From positions 1-64,000 of the forward strand of contig JAXDOD010000115.1 in NCBI GenBank assembly GCA_034669045.1: 64,000 bases of DNA, given 5' to 3'. Positions 1 through 9,280 of the stretch are shown here, in pieces. A program made the translations under genes and the position numbers. This DNA is from VAZQ01 sp034669045. GTDB taxonomy: Bacteria > Pseudomonadota > Alphaproteobacteria > Rhizobiales > Xanthobacteraceae. Under the pieces are notes generated by a model. That model had not been told where the DNA came from. It did no database searches and saw nothing but the letters and a program-made list of their open reading frames with translations. How positions within the stretch are numbered: position 1 is the first letter of the stretch; every line of letters starts with the position of its first letter.

Positions 1-894
<894 letters not shown>

Positions 895-934
895 CGTCCG
901 CTCCACCTGCTCATCGCCAGCGCCGTCGGGAATC

Positions 935-955
935 AAAAAGGGCCGCGTGGGCCCT
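935..955 (-). terminator. Rho-independent attenuator in the ilvB leader
   Basis: On the minus strand AGGGCC-CACGC-GGCCCT is followed by TTTTTG: a 6-bp GC stem with a 5-nt loop and a U-tract, about 40 nt before the ilvB start. It lies after the leader peptide and so fits the terminator hairpin of a transcription attenuator. Confidence 0.8.
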
Positions 956-958
956 GTC

Positions 959-1003
959 GCGCACCGCCTTGCGGGGATGGCTTAGCCATCACCGGCGGTG
1001 CGC
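959..1003 (-). promoter_or_regulatory. Long leader hairpin overlapping the leader-peptide stop
   Basis: A perfect 10-bp stem, GCGCACCGCC pairing with GGCGGTGCGC, encloses the leader-peptide stop codon (982-984). A ribosome sitting on the leader peptide would disturb it. It is the expected pause/competing structure of a ribosome-mediated attenuator. The exact antiterminator pairing was not computed. Confidence 0.65.
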
Positions 1004-1044
1004 GTCCCTACCACGGCGAGCAGGTGAGCAATAAAGTTGCGCAT
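982..1044 (-). CDS. ilv leader peptide (20 aa)
   Basis: A 20-codon ORF on the minus strand, ATG at 1042-1044 and TAA at 982-984, between a good promoter and the attenuator of ilvB. Residues 4-12 read FIAHLLAVV, so six of nine are Ile, Leu or Val. That is the regulatory-codon signature expected if branched-chain aminoacyl-tRNA shortage stalls the ribosome. Leader-peptide attenuation of branched-chain genes is established in proteobacteria; this example is inferred from sequence only. Confidence 0.8.
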   Translation of the reverse strand: MRNFIAHLLAVVGTRTAGDG

Positions 1045-1074
1045 TTCTTGGCTCTTTAGCCATTTCCTTGCGCC

Positions 1075-1104
1075 CTTATATGGCAGCGCGGCAACGCCGG
1101 TCAA
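1075..1104 (-). promoter_or_regulatory. Predicted sigma-70 promoter of the ilvB leader
   Basis: Minus strand: TTGACC (1104-1099), then 17-18 nt, then ATATAAG (1081-1075). Transcription would begin near 1068, about 25 nt before the leader-peptide ATG. Confidence 0.7.
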
Positions 1105-1243
1105 GCGGAAATCGGCAAAAACGGGCCCGCCCGCGCCGCACCGGAGCCCCCGCTCCGCCTCCCCGGGAGCCCGTTCCGCCTCCCTTCCGCCTGCTCGGAT
1201 AAGTGGTGTAACCTCGCCGTGACAGCGGCCGGGGAGGACAACC

Positions 1244-2071
1244 ATGCTCAACCGATTGCCGATCGCCGCGCTCGCGCTGGCGGCGCTCTGTGCGACCATT
1301 GCGGGCGCGCGCGCCTGGGACGACGCCAGATATCCGGACTGGAAGGGCCAGTGGGACCGCATCGGCGGCGGCATGTACGACCCGAGCAAGCGGCCGGGGC
1401 GCCCGCAGGACCCGCCGCTGACCGCGGAATATCAGGCGATCTGGGAGGTCAATCTGGCCGACGAGGCCTCCGGCGGGCAGAGCTACAACACCCAGGTCCA
1501 CTGCCTGCCGGGAGGCATGCCGCGGATGATGATCGCCTACCAGCCGCTGGAAACCATCATCACGCCCGACATCACCTACATCGCGGTGTCGTTCTTCGGC
1601 GAATTCCGCCGCGTCTATACCGACGGGCGCGACTGGCCCGCCACGATCAAGCCGACATTCTCGGGCTACTCGATCGGGCGCTGGGTCGACGCGGACGGCG
1701 ACGGCCGCTACCACACGCTCGAAGTCGAGACCCGCAGCATCAAGGCGCCGCGCAACTTCGATCCCAGCGGCATTCCGTTTCACAAGGACAACCAGACGGT
1801 GGTGAAGGAGCGGATCTTCCTGGACAGGTCCGATCCGAACATCCTGCGCGACGAGATCACCACCTTCGACCATGCCTTGACGCGGCCCTGGACGATCACC
1901 CGGAGCTATCGCCGCATCCGCAACCCGACCTGGATCGAGGACGTGTGCGCCGAGAACAACAAATATGTCTTCCTCGGCAAGGAGAGCTATTTCCTCAGCG
2001 CCGACGGCACCCTGATGCCGACCAGGAAGGACCAGCCGCCGCCGGACTTGAAATACTTCAATCCGCAGTAG
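1244..2071 (+). CDS. Secreted protein of unknown function (275 aa)
   Basis: The N-terminus is a signal peptide (charged MLNRL, then an Ala/Leu-rich core, cleavage likely after ARA near residue 24). The mature part has GGMPRMM, a PLETIITPD segment, an FRRVYTDGRDWP segment and GYSIGRW. This order resembles a family of periplasmic proteins of unknown function in alphaproteobacteria and sphingomonads with the pattern GMPRMM...DGR.WP...G.SIGRW. No catalytic motif was recognised. It faces away from ilvB across a shared upstream region and is followed by a palindromic repeat. Confidence 0.85.
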   Translation: MLNRLPIAALALAALCATIAGARAWDDARYPDWKGQWDRIGGGMYDPSKRPGRPQDPPLTAEYQAIWEVNLADEASGGQSYNTQVHCLPGGMPRMMIAYQPLETIITPDITYIAVSFFGEFRRVYTDGRDWPATIKPTFSGYSIGRWVDADGDGRYHTLEVETRSIKAPRNFDPSGIPFHKDNQTVVKERIFLDRSDPNILRDEITTFDHALTRPWTITRSYRRIRNPTWIEDVCAENNKYVFLGKESYFLSADGTLMPTRKDQPPPDLKYFNPQ

Positions 2072-2082
2072 ATGTAGGAGCC

Positions 2083-2178
2083 GTAGGGTGGGCAAAGGCG
2101 CGTCTTCGCGCCGTGCCCACGCGTCTGTTTCGTTTCTGAATGAAGACGCGTGGGCACGTTTCGCTTTGCCCACCCTAC
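2083..2178. repeat. Palindromic intergenic repeat (GTAGGGTGGGCAAAG family)
   Basis: The left arm begins GTAGGGTGGGCAAAGGCG and the right arm ends CTTTGCCCACCCTAC, with inner arms around GTGCCCACGCGTCT / AGACGCGTGGGCAC-like sequence. Related copies form the array at 7349-7776 and a half copy at 15412. It is likely a REP/MITE-like non-coding element. Confidence 0.85.
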
Positions 2179-2215
2179 AAGACTCCAGGACTCTCCCGCC
2201 ACGAGCCGCCGTTGC

Positions 2216-3817
2216 ATGACCAATGCCGATCTGATCGTCGCCATCCTCAAATCGGCCGGTATCGCCCGCGGCTTCGGCATCCCCAGCGGCAACGTGCTGC
2301 CGCTGATGGACGCCATGCGCCGGGGCGGCATCGAGTTCGTGCTCACCGCGCACGAGGGCTCGGCCGGCTTCGCGGCTGACGTCACCGGCCGGCTGACCGG
2401 TACGCCCGGCCTGTGCATCGCGACGCTCGGCCCGGGCGCCACCAATCTCGCCACCGGCGTGGGCGGCGCCTTCCTCGACCGCTCGCCGATGATCGCCATC
2501 ACCTGCAACCTCAACACCGACCAGCTCGGCCGTCGCATCCAGATGTGGATCGACCACCACGCGCTGTTCAAGCCGATCACCAAGGCGACGTTCCGGCTGG
2601 AAAAGGGCCGCATCGCCGAGACCATGGCGCACGCCATTGCGCTCGCCTTGAGCGAGCCGATGGGTCCGGTGCACCTCGACCTGCCCGAGGACGTGGCCCT
2701 CGCTCCCGGCAACGAGCCGCTGCCGGCGCTGCTGCAGCCCACGCCGGTCGCGCCCGCGCCGGAGGCCGCGATCGACCGCGCCGGCGAGCTGATCGCCGAG
2801 GCGAGGCGGCCGCTCGCGGTCATCGGCGCATCGGCGATGCGCCTCGGCGATCCCGGACTGCTGCGCAAGCTGGTCGAGCGCCACAACCTGCCGTTCGCCA
2901 CCACCTGCATGGCCAAGGGCATGATCGACGAGGCCCATCCGCTCTCGGTCGGCTGCATCGAGCGCTCGTGCCGGCAGATCCAGCGCCGTTTCCTGCGCTC
3001 GGCCGATCTCATCGTCGGGCTCGGCTACGACACCATCGAGGTCGAATACGAGGCCTGGATCGGCGACGTGCCGCTGCTGCAGATCGACATCGATCCGGTC
3101 GACATCGCGCCCTCGGTCAACCTCGTGCACCAGGTGACCGGCGATCTCGACGCCGCGCTCAAGCAGCTCGCGTCGCGGCCGGGCGCCACCAATGCCTGGT
3201 CGGCGCAGGCGCTCGCCGACCAGCGCCGCACGTTCCAGTCGGCGCTGCGGCCGGCGGCGCCGACGTTCACTGCGCATGCCGCCATCGACGCGGTGCGGCG
3301 CGCGCTGCCGCGCGAGGGCGTGCTGTCGTTCGACGTCGGCGCTCACACCCACCAGATCGCGAGCCAATGGAGCGCGCATGCGCCCAAGAGCTTCCTCATC
3401 ACCAACGGCTGGTCGTCGATGGGTTTTGGACTGCCGGGCGCGATCGCCGCGAAGCTCGCGCGCCCCGACCTGCCGGTGGTCTGCCTGGTCGGCGACGGCT
3501 GCTTCCAGATGACCTGCGGCGAGGTCGCGACCGCCAAGCGCCTTCGCCTCGTGCTGCCGGTCGTGGTGCTCGATGACCGCTGGCTCGCGCTGATCAAGGT
3601 GAAGCAGATCAAGCGCCAGTTTCCGCTCTACGGCACCGAGCTGCAGGCGGAGGACTACCGCGAGCCGCCCGCGCATTATTTCGGCGTGCCGGCGGTCGGC
3701 GTCACCAGCGCCGAGGCGCTGGAGGCGGCGGTCAGGACCGCGCTCGCCGCCAGCGGCCCGACCGTGATCGAGGCGGTGGTGGACTCGGAGCACTATGTCG
3801 ACACCGTGTATGATTGA
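2216..3817 (+). CDS. Thiamine-pyrophosphate-dependent decarboxylase/synthase-like enzyme
   Basis: A 533-aa protein of the acetolactate synthase / benzoylformate decarboxylase superfamily. The N-terminal Pyr domain carries GIPSGNVLPL and the activating glutamate in HEGSAG (E47). A central domain and a C-terminal PP domain with GDGCFQM (GDG 426-428) follow. Odd point: where the family usually has the metal-binding NN after GDG, this protein has DD (453-454, VVLDDRW). The substrate cannot be deduced; benzoylformate, sulfopyruvate or other 2-oxoacids are possible. The ATG at 2216 is preferred because the Pyr domain starts there; an in-frame ATG 66 nt upstream lies inside the preceding repeat. Confidence 0.9.
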   Translation: MTNADLIVAILKSAGIARGFGIPSGNVLPLMDAMRRGGIEFVLTAHEGSAGFAADVTGRLTGTPGLCIATLGPGATNLATGVGGAFLDRSPMIAITCNLNTDQLGRRIQMWIDHHALFKPITKATFRLEKGRIAETMAHAIALALSEPMGPVHLDLPEDVALAPGNEPLPALLQPTPVAPAPEAAIDRAGELIAEARRPLAVIGASAMRLGDPGLLRKLVERHNLPFATTCMAKGMIDEAHPLSVGCIERSCRQIQRRFLRSADLIVGLGYDTIEVEYEAWIGDVPLLQIDIDPVDIAPSVNLVHQVTGDLDAALKQLASRPGATNAWSAQALADQRRTFQSALRPAAPTFTAHAAIDAVRRALPREGVLSFDVGAHTHQIASQWSAHAPKSFLITNGWSSMGFGLPGAIAAKLARPDLPVVCLVGDGCFQMTCGEVATAKRLRLVLPVVVLDDRWLALIKVKQIKRQFPLYGTELQAEDYREPPAHYFGVPAVGVTSAEALEAAVRTALAASGPTVIEAVVDSEHYVDTVYD

Positions 3818-3826
3818 CTCGCGGCC

Positions 3827-4753
3827 TCATGGCGCGGAGCCCGCAAGCGCCGCGCCCACGGCGCGCTCCGCGTCCTCCGGTTTCATCCACACCCAGTCCG
3901 GCAGTTGATTGCGGAACCACGTGCCCTGCCGCTTGGTATAGCGGCGCGTGTCGCGCTTGCCGCCCTCGGCCGCCGCTTGCAGCGTGATCTCGCCGGCGAG
4001 ATGACGAAGGATCCACGGCACGCCATGCGCCTTCATGGCCGGCAGGCTCGGATCGAGCCGGCGCGCGGCGAGCGCCCTCACCTCCTCGATCGCGCCCGAC
4101 GCGAGCATCGCGTCGAAGCGCGCGTCGATGCGGCGATAGAGCTCCGCGCGCTCGACGGTGAGGAAGACCTTGACGGCGTCGGCGCGCTCGACCGGCGGCG
4201 GCAGGCCCTGCCGGTGCCAGTCGGCGAGCGGACGGCCGGTCGCCAGCACGACCTCGAGCGCCCGGGTGATGCGCGCGCGGTCGCCGGGCATCAGTCGTTG
4301 CGCGCTCGCAGGGTCAAGGCGCGCAAGCTCGGCCCGGAGCGCGCCCACGCCCTCGGCCTGCAGCCGCTCCCGCACACCGGCGCGCAGGTCGGGAGGGATC
4401 GGCGGCACCGCGGCAAGCCCGTGCGTCAGCGCCTTGAAGTAGAGCCCGGTGCCGCCGACCACGATCGGCAGCCGCCCGGACTGCCTGGCGTGCGCGATCG
4501 CCGCGGCCGCATCGATGCACCAGCGGCCGGCCGAATAGTTCTCCGCCGCGTCGACGTGGCCGTAGAGGCGGTGCGGCGCGGAGGCTTCCTCGGCCGGCGT
4601 CGGCCGCGCCGTAATGACGCGCAGATCGCGATAGACCTGCATGGAATCGGCGTTGATGATGGTGCCGCCGAGCTTGTCCGCAAGCGCGAGCGCCAGCGCC
4701 GACTTGCCGCTCGCGGTCGGCCCGGCGATCAGGATGGCGTTCGGCGCATTCAC
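3827..4753 (-). CDS. miaA: tRNA dimethylallyltransferase
   Basis: Transfers a dimethylallyl group to N6 of A37 in tRNAs that read codons starting with U. 308 aa, the normal length. It has the P-loop GPTASGKS near residue 11, the catalytic region INADSMQVYRDL, a GGTGLYFKAL segment and the C-terminal RRYTKRQGTWFRNQ tRNA-binding motif. The frame stays open far upstream, but the GTG at 4751-4753 places the P-loop at the usual distance. A dispersed repeat begins only a few bases upstream of that GTG, so the promoter region seems to have been invaded by the repeat. Confidence 0.95.
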   Translation of the reverse strand: MNAPNAILIAGPTASGKSALALALADKLGGTIINADSMQVYRDLRVITARPTPAEEASAPHRLYGHVDAAENYSAGRWCIDAAAAIAHARQSGRLPIVVGGTGLYFKALTHGLAAVPPIPPDLRAGVRERLQAEGVGALRAELARLDPASAQRLMPGDRARITRALEVVLATGRPLADWHRQGLPPPVERADAVKVFLTVERAELYRRIDARFDAMLASGAIEEVRALAARRLDPSLPAMKAHGVPWILRHLAGEITLQAAAEGGKRDTRRYTKRQGTWFRNQLPDWVWMKPEDAERAVGAALAGSAP

Positions 4754-4758
4754 CGCTT

Positions 4759-4858
4759 GAGCTGGAGCATGTTGAGGAAAAGTGCAATCCGGTTTTCCGT
4801 CCGGAAATGCGACCACGGCAAGAGTCCTGAAGCACGTTGAGCTGCAAGGAAACTGAAC
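4759..4858. repeat. Dispersed about 100-nt repeat, copy 1
   Basis: Shares long blocks (GAGCAT, GGAAAAGTG, AATCCG, TTTTCCGTC, AATGCGACCA, CAAGAGTCCT, CAAGGAAACTGAA) in the same order with 36092-36194. The two copies are 31 kb apart. It resembles the GGAAAAGTGG...CCGGTTTTCC elements that are common in Hyphomicrobiales. Confidence 0.8.
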
Positions 4859-4934
4859 GTCGTCTAGCCACCGCGGGCGCGGAATGCAACCGACGCTCTC
4901 GTTTGCTAGGATCACGCGACAGGAGCCATCGCGA

Positions 4935-5351
4935 ATGACAATACTGGACCGTCCCGGCCTCATCGACCTGCTCGGCCGCCTCGGGGCGGAGGACGACCGG
5001 ACCGTGCTGGACGCCGCCCGCGAGGCGCACCGCCGGGTGAGCGCGTCCGGCTCGACCTGGGCCGATCTCCTGCTTCCGGACGCAGCCGCCGCCGGTGCCG
5101 ACTCCGAGCGCCCTGACCGGCAAGGCGAAGCGCAACCCGGCGCCGACGCGCCGCTTGCGGCGGACGGCGCGCTGCCGGCCGCCGACACCGCCGAGGCGGC
5201 CAGGATCGTCGACCGGCTGCTCGCGCGCCAAAATATTTCGAGCACGTTGCGCGAGGATCTCGCCGAGCTCAAGCGCAGCATCGCCGAGGGCAGCTTCGAG
5301 GCGATGGACGCCCGCTACGTCCGCGCGCTCGCCAGGCGCCTGGGCGTTTGA
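4935..5351 (+). CDS. Conserved hypothetical protein (138 aa)
   Basis: The start at 4935 has an AGGAG Shine-Dalgarno at 4921-4925. Two helical segments (residues 4-40, DRPGLIDLLGRLG...; residues 85-138, AARIVDRLLARQNIS...ARRLGV) flank a Pro/Ala-rich linker. No signal peptide, membrane segment or catalytic motif is visible. It is divergent from miaA with a repeat between them. Function is not recognised. Confidence 0.7.
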   Translation: MTILDRPGLIDLLGRLGAEDDRTVLDAAREAHRRVSASGSTWADLLLPDAAAAGADSERPDRQGEAQPGADAPLAADGALPAADTAEAARIVDRLLARQNISSTLREDLAELKRSIAEGSFEAMDARYVRALARRLGV

Positions 5352-5445
5352 GCATGTCACCGGGATCGATCTACGTCCCTGTTCCTGCCGTTGAGCGCGA
5401 GACGCCGTCGTTGCGTGCGAGGCTGTCTCGGCGTAAATTATTGAA

Positions 5446-5658
5446 ATGAAACAACCAGTCGTGTCCAGAAGTTCGGATGTGATGGGTGGCACTCCGGTGT
5501 TCTGCGGGACCAGAGTTCCCGTCCAGACACTGCTGGACTATCTTGAAGCGGGCGACACGATCGATGAATTCCTCGCAGGCTTCCCATCGGTCACGCGGGA
5601 GCAGGTCATTACTTTCCTGGAGCAAGCGAAGGACCGCCTTATTGAATCCGTTTCGTGA
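5446..5658 (+). CDS. DUF433 family antitoxin-like protein
   Basis: 70 aa. It matches the DUF433 pattern: MGGTPVFCGTRVPVQTLLDYLEAGDTIDEFLAGFPSV-like core, then an HTH-like VTREQVITFLEQA. DUF433 proteins are usual partners of PIN-like DUF5615 proteins. The next gene is exactly that and starts inside this stop codon (GTGA overlap at 5655-5658), so the two are translationally coupled. Lower GC than its neighbours suggests transfer. As a putative antitoxin it may autoregulate through its HTH. Confidence 0.9.
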   Translation: MKQPVVSRSSDVMGGTPVFCGTRVPVQTLLDYLEAGDTIDEFLAGFPSVTREQVITFLEQAKDRLIESVS

Positions 5659-5990
5659 ACGTATTTCTTGACGAATGTATCGACTGGCGATTGGCACGCG
5701 ACATCATCGGCCACAATGTCAAAACCGCTCATCAAATGGGATGGGCGGCAATCAAAAATGGTGAGTTGCTGCTTCTGGCATCGGAACATTTTGACGTATT
5801 CATCACCGTTGATCGAAACCTGTCCTTCCAACAGAACCTTGGTTCTCTGACGGTGGTGGTTATTATCCTGCAGGCGCGGACGAACCGGCTCGCCGACCTC
5901 AAACCTCTCGGCCCAGCCCTGTTGACTGCGATCAATTCCGCGCGGCCCGGCAACGCCACGGTGGTTGGGAGCCATAGCGCGGGTGCTTGA
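5655..5990 (+). CDS. DUF5615 PIN-like protein (putative toxin)
   Basis: 111 aa with the PIN-like order MNVFLDECID (acidic residues), GHNVKTAHQMGWA, then DVFITVDRNLSFQQN, all typical of DUF5615. PIN-fold proteins are often RNases, so a toxin role is inferred from family and from pairing with DUF433. The start is a GTG overlapping the upstream stop. Activity is untested; acidic residues at positions 6-7 and in FITVDRN are candidate metal ligands. Confidence 0.88.
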   Translation: MNVFLDECIDWRLARDIIGHNVKTAHQMGWAAIKNGELLLLASEHFDVFITVDRNLSFQQNLGSLTVVVIILQARTNRLADLKPLGPALLTAINSARPGNATVVGSHSAGA

Positions 5991-6046
5991 ACCCATCTGC
6001 GACGCCGACTACACAACCCTCACATCGTCGCGTTAAGGAGAAGCTC

Positions 6047-7297
6047 TTGCCCCTCATTCGCCCCTTCCGTGCGCTCCGTCCTGCTCCCGGCCGCGCCGCC
6101 GAAGTCCTGGCGCCGCCCTATGACGTGCTGTCGAGCGCGGAGGCGCGCGCGCGCGCCGCGGGCAAGCCGTGGAGCTTCCTGCACATCTCCAAGCCCGAGA
6201 TCGACCTCGACCCGGCGATCGATCCCTACGACAGCGCGGTCTATGCCAAGGCGGCCGAGAACCTCCAGCGCATGATCGCGGCCGGCGTCGTGATCCGCGA
6301 CGCCAAGCCCTGCCTGTATGTCTACCGGCTGACCGGCCGCGATCCGCGCGACAGCGGGCGCGAGATCCGGCAGACCGGGCTCGCCGCCGTCGCCTCGCTC
6401 GCCGACTACCTGACCAACCGCATCCGCAAGCACGAGCACACGACGCCGGTGAAGGAAACCGACCGCGTGCGCCAGATCGAGGCCGTCAATGCCGAGACCG
6501 GCCCGGTGATGATCGGCTATCCGGACGCGCCGGCGATCGACGCCATGCTGGCGGCAGCCGCGCAGGGCACGCCCGAGGTGGACGTCACCGCCGACGACGG
6601 CGTGCGCCACCAGCTCTGGGTGATCGGTGACGACACGACCATCGCGGCCTTGACGCGCGCGGTCGACGCGCTGCCGGCGCTCTACATCGCCGACGGCCAT
6701 CATCGCTCGGCCGCCGCCGCCAGAGTCGCGCAGGCGCGCGGCGCCGGTGATGCGGCCAGCTCGCACCAGAATTTCCTCGCGGTGCTGTTTCCCCATCACG
6801 AGATGACCATCCTCGACTACAACCGCCTCCTGAAGGACCTCAACGGCCGCACGCCCGAGGCGCTGCTGGCGGAGCTGCGCAAGAGCTTCACGGTCACCGC
6901 GTCCGATGCGCCGGTGCGCCCGGCCGCGGCGGGCGAGTTCGGGATGGTTCTCGGCGGCCGCTGGCACCGGCTCGCGATCCGGCCCGATCTCGTCCCGCAG
7001 GACGATCCGATCGGGCGGCTCCCGATCACGCTGCTGACCCGCAACGTGATCGAGCCGCTGTTCGGCGTGCGCGACCCGCGCACCGACAAGCGCATCGACT
7101 TCGTCGGCGGCGGGCGCGGCCTCGGCGAGCTGGAGCGCCGGGTGTCGTCCGGCGAGATGGCGGTCGCCTTCGCGCTCTACCCGACGCAGATGGACGACCT
7201 GATGGCGGTCGCCGACGCCGGCGGGATCATGCCGCCCAAATCCACCTGGTTCGAGCCGAAGCTCGCCGACGGCATGGTCAACCACGTGCTGGATTGA
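6047..7297 (+). CDS. DUF1015 family protein
   Basis: 416 aa. It has the hallmark N-terminus PFRALRPAPGRAAEVLAPPYDVLS, then KPEIDLDP, HEHTTPVKETDR and the conserved ADGHHRSAAAARV and NFLAVLFPHHEM segments. DUF1015 proteins are widespread, often near serine metabolism genes in alphaproteobacteria; the biochemical role is not established. The TTG at 6047 is chosen because AAGGAG sits 6 nt upstream (6035-6040). An alternative TTG at 5987 would overlap the DUF5615 stop and lacks this site. Confidence 0.9.
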   Translation: MPLIRPFRALRPAPGRAAEVLAPPYDVLSSAEARARAAGKPWSFLHISKPEIDLDPAIDPYDSAVYAKAAENLQRMIAAGVVIRDAKPCLYVYRLTGRDPRDSGREIRQTGLAAVASLADYLTNRIRKHEHTTPVKETDRVRQIEAVNAETGPVMIGYPDAPAIDAMLAAAAQGTPEVDVTADDGVRHQLWVIGDDTTIAALTRAVDALPALYIADGHHRSAAAARVAQARGAGDAASSHQNFLAVLFPHHEMTILDYNRLLKDLNGRTPEALLAELRKSFTVTASDAPVRPAAAGEFGMVLGGRWHRLAIRPDLVPQDDPIGRLPITLLTRNVIEPLFGVRDPRTDKRIDFVGGGRGLGELERRVSSGEMAVAFALYPTQMDDLMAVADAGGIMPPKSTWFEPKLADGMVNHVLD

Positions 7298-7348
7298 GCG
7301 CCGCGCCGGGTGTGCGCGGGCTGGATCGAGGGCCGCGCCGGTGCGGGG

Positions 7349-7776
7349 GGGCAAACTCGCTTGCTGGATTCTGGCGCGTGGGCACGGCGCACGACAGAGT
7401 TTGCCCACGCGGAAAGGGTGGCGCCTGCGCCTCTGCCCACCCTCCGAAGCCGCCCGGTCGGGTGGGCAAACTCGCTTGCTGGATTCGGGCGCGTGGGCAC
7501 GGCGCACGCCAGAGTTTGCCCACGCGGAAAGAGTGGCGCCTGCGCCTCTGCCCACCCTACGAAGCCGCCCGGTCGGGCGCAAAGGGTGGCGCCGCGCCTT
7601 GGCCCACGCTGCGACGCAGCCCGGTAGGGTGGGCAAACTCGCATGCCGTGCTCTGGCGCGTGGGCACGGCGCACGACAGAGTTTGCCCACGCGGAAAGAG
7701 TGGCGCCGCGCCTCTGCCCACCCTACCAGGCCGGTCGGGCGCAAAGGGTGGCGCCTTGGCCACCCTGCGACGCCGA
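7349..7776. repeat. Array of GTGGGCAAACTCGC palindromic repeats
   Basis: The 486-nt gap between the DUF1015 gene and degP holds three long copies starting GGGCAAACTCGC at 7350, 7465 and 7632. Each continues with CGTGGGCACGGCGCACG, AGAGTTTGCCCACGCGGAAAG and CTCTGCCCACCCT. Two short relatives (GGGCGCAAAGGGTGGCGCC) start at 7575 and 7737. Both orientations of GTGGGCAAA / TTTGCCCAC occur, so each unit can form hairpins. It lies between convergent genes and may act as a terminator or mRNA stabiliser. Confidence 0.9.
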
Positions 7777-7783
7777 GGACGGG

Positions 7784-9280
7784 CTACTGCAGGCTCAGCG
7801 CCACGAAGCGCAGCTCGCCGTCGGCGCTCGCCACCAGCAGCAGCGCCGAGCGGCGGCCATCCTTCTTGATCTTGTCGATCTTGGCCTGGAAGTCGTCCGC
7901 GCTCGCGACCGCCTCCTGGGCGATCTCGACGATGACGTCGCCGGCGTTGAGCCGCTTGTCGGCGGCCGACGAGCTCGCGTCGACGCCGAGGATCACGATG
8001 CCCTTCACCGTGTCCTTGATCTTGTACTTCTTGCGCAGGTCGTCGCTCATGTTGGCGAGCTCGAGGCCGAGCGTCTTCTTGACGACCGGCTTGGTGTCGG
8101 GCTCCTCCTTCGGGGTGGTGAGCGCAGCCTGCTTCTCGCCGTCCTCGAGCCGTCCGAGCGTGACGGTCTTGGTCTCTTCCTTGCCCTTGCGGATGACCAG
8201 CACCGGCACTTCCTTGCCGACCGGCGCATCGGCGACGACGCGCGGCAGGTCGCGCATCTCCTTGATGTCCTTGCCGTCGAACTTGACGATCACGTCGCCC
8301 GGCTCGATGCCGGCGGGCTTGGCCGGGCCCTTCTCGTCGACGCCGGCGACGAGCGCGCCGCGCGCCGGCTTGATGCCGAGGCTCTCGGCGATCTCGTCGG
8401 TCACCTGCTGGATGCGCACGCCGAGCCAGCCGCGCCGGGTCTCGCCGAACTGCTTCAACTGCTCGATCACCGCGACCGCGGTCTTCGAGGGCACCGAGAA
8501 CCCGATGCCGATGGAGCCTCCGGACGGAGAGATGATGGCGGTGTTGATGCCCACCACCTCGCCCTCGAGGTTGAACAGCGGCCCGCCCGAATTGCCGCGG
8601 TTGATGGCGGCGTCGGTCTGGATGTAGTTGTCGTAAGGCCCGGAATTGATGTCGCGGTTGCGCGCCGAGACGATGCCCGCCGTGACGGTGCCGCCGAGGC
8701 TGAACGGGTTGCCGATGGCGACCACCCATTCGCCCAGCCGCAGCTTCTCGGAATCGCCGAACTTCACGGCCGTCAACGTCCGCTCGCTCTTGATCCGCAG
8801 CAACGCGATGTCGACCTTGGTGTCGCGGCCGATGAGCTCGGCCTTGATGCGCGTGCCGTCATTGAGGATCACCGTGATCTCGTCGGCATCGGCGATCACG
8901 TGGTTGTTGGTGACCACGATGCCGCCGGCGTCGATGATGAATCCGGAGCCGAGCGAGTTGACCCGGCGCGGCTGCTGCGGGTTGGTGCGGTTCTGGTTCT
9001 CGCCCTGCTGGCCGCGCCGATTGAAGAAGTCGCGGAACAGCTCGTCCAGTTGCGGATCGTTGGGCAGGTTCGGCATCGTGTTGTTGCGAGCCTGCACGTT
9101 CTGCGAGGTCGAGATGTTGACGACCGCGTCAATCACCTGTTCGGCCATGTCAGCGATATTGTCGGGTCCGCGTGCGGCGGAAGGAGACGCGAGCATTGGC
9201 GAAACCAATGCGGAAACAGCAACCGCGGCCATGAAGGGCCGGCGGACCTGCCGGGTAAACCGGGCGAGTGTGCCGAGCAT
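7784..9280 (-). CDS. degP: DegP/HtrA-type periplasmic serine protease (Do family)
   Basis: 498 aa. A signal sequence (residues 1-36) leads into a trypsin-like domain with His127 (TNNHVIA), Asp157 (KVDIAL) and Ser231 (GNSGGPL). Two PDZ domains follow (about 280-370 and 410-495). It degrades or refolds misfolded envelope proteins. The ATG at 9278-9280 was chosen because it begins the signal peptide; GAGGAG lies about 12 nt upstream. It sits next to hflC/hflK, which also serve membrane proteolysis. The final PDZ ends in FVALSLQ. Confidence 0.94.
   Translation of the reverse strand: MLGTLARFTRQVRRPFMAAVAVSALVSPMLASPSAARGPDNIADMAEQVIDAVVNISTSQNVQARNNTMPNLPNDPQLDELFRDFFNRRGQQGENQNRTNPQQPRRVNSLGSGFIIDAGGIVVTNNHVIADADEITVILNDGTRIKAELIGRDTKVDIALLRIKSERTLTAVKFGDSEKLRLGEWVVAIGNPFSLGGTVTAGIVSARNRDINSGPYDNYIQTDAAINRGNSGGPLFNLEGEVVGINTAIISPSGGSIGIGFSVPSKTAVAVIEQLKQFGETRRGWLGVRIQQVTDEIAESLGIKPARGALVAGVDEKGPAKPAGIEPGDVIVKFDGKDIKEMRDLPRVVADAPVGKEVPVLVIRKGKEETKTVTLGRLEDGEKQAALTTPKEEPDTKPVVKKTLGLELANMSDDLRKKYKIKDTVKGIVILGVDASSSAADKRLNAGDVIVEIAQEAVASADDFQAKIDKIKKDGRRSALLLVASADGELRFVALSLQ

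Noticed and set aside
1076..3793. 905-codon open frame on the minus strand
   Set aside because: It is antisense to the secreted protein and the TPP enzyme, and its Arg/Gly/Asp-rich translation has no family pattern: a high-GC shadow.
7310..8627. Plus-strand frames through the repeat array and degP
   Set aside because: They read repeats and then antisense of degP.
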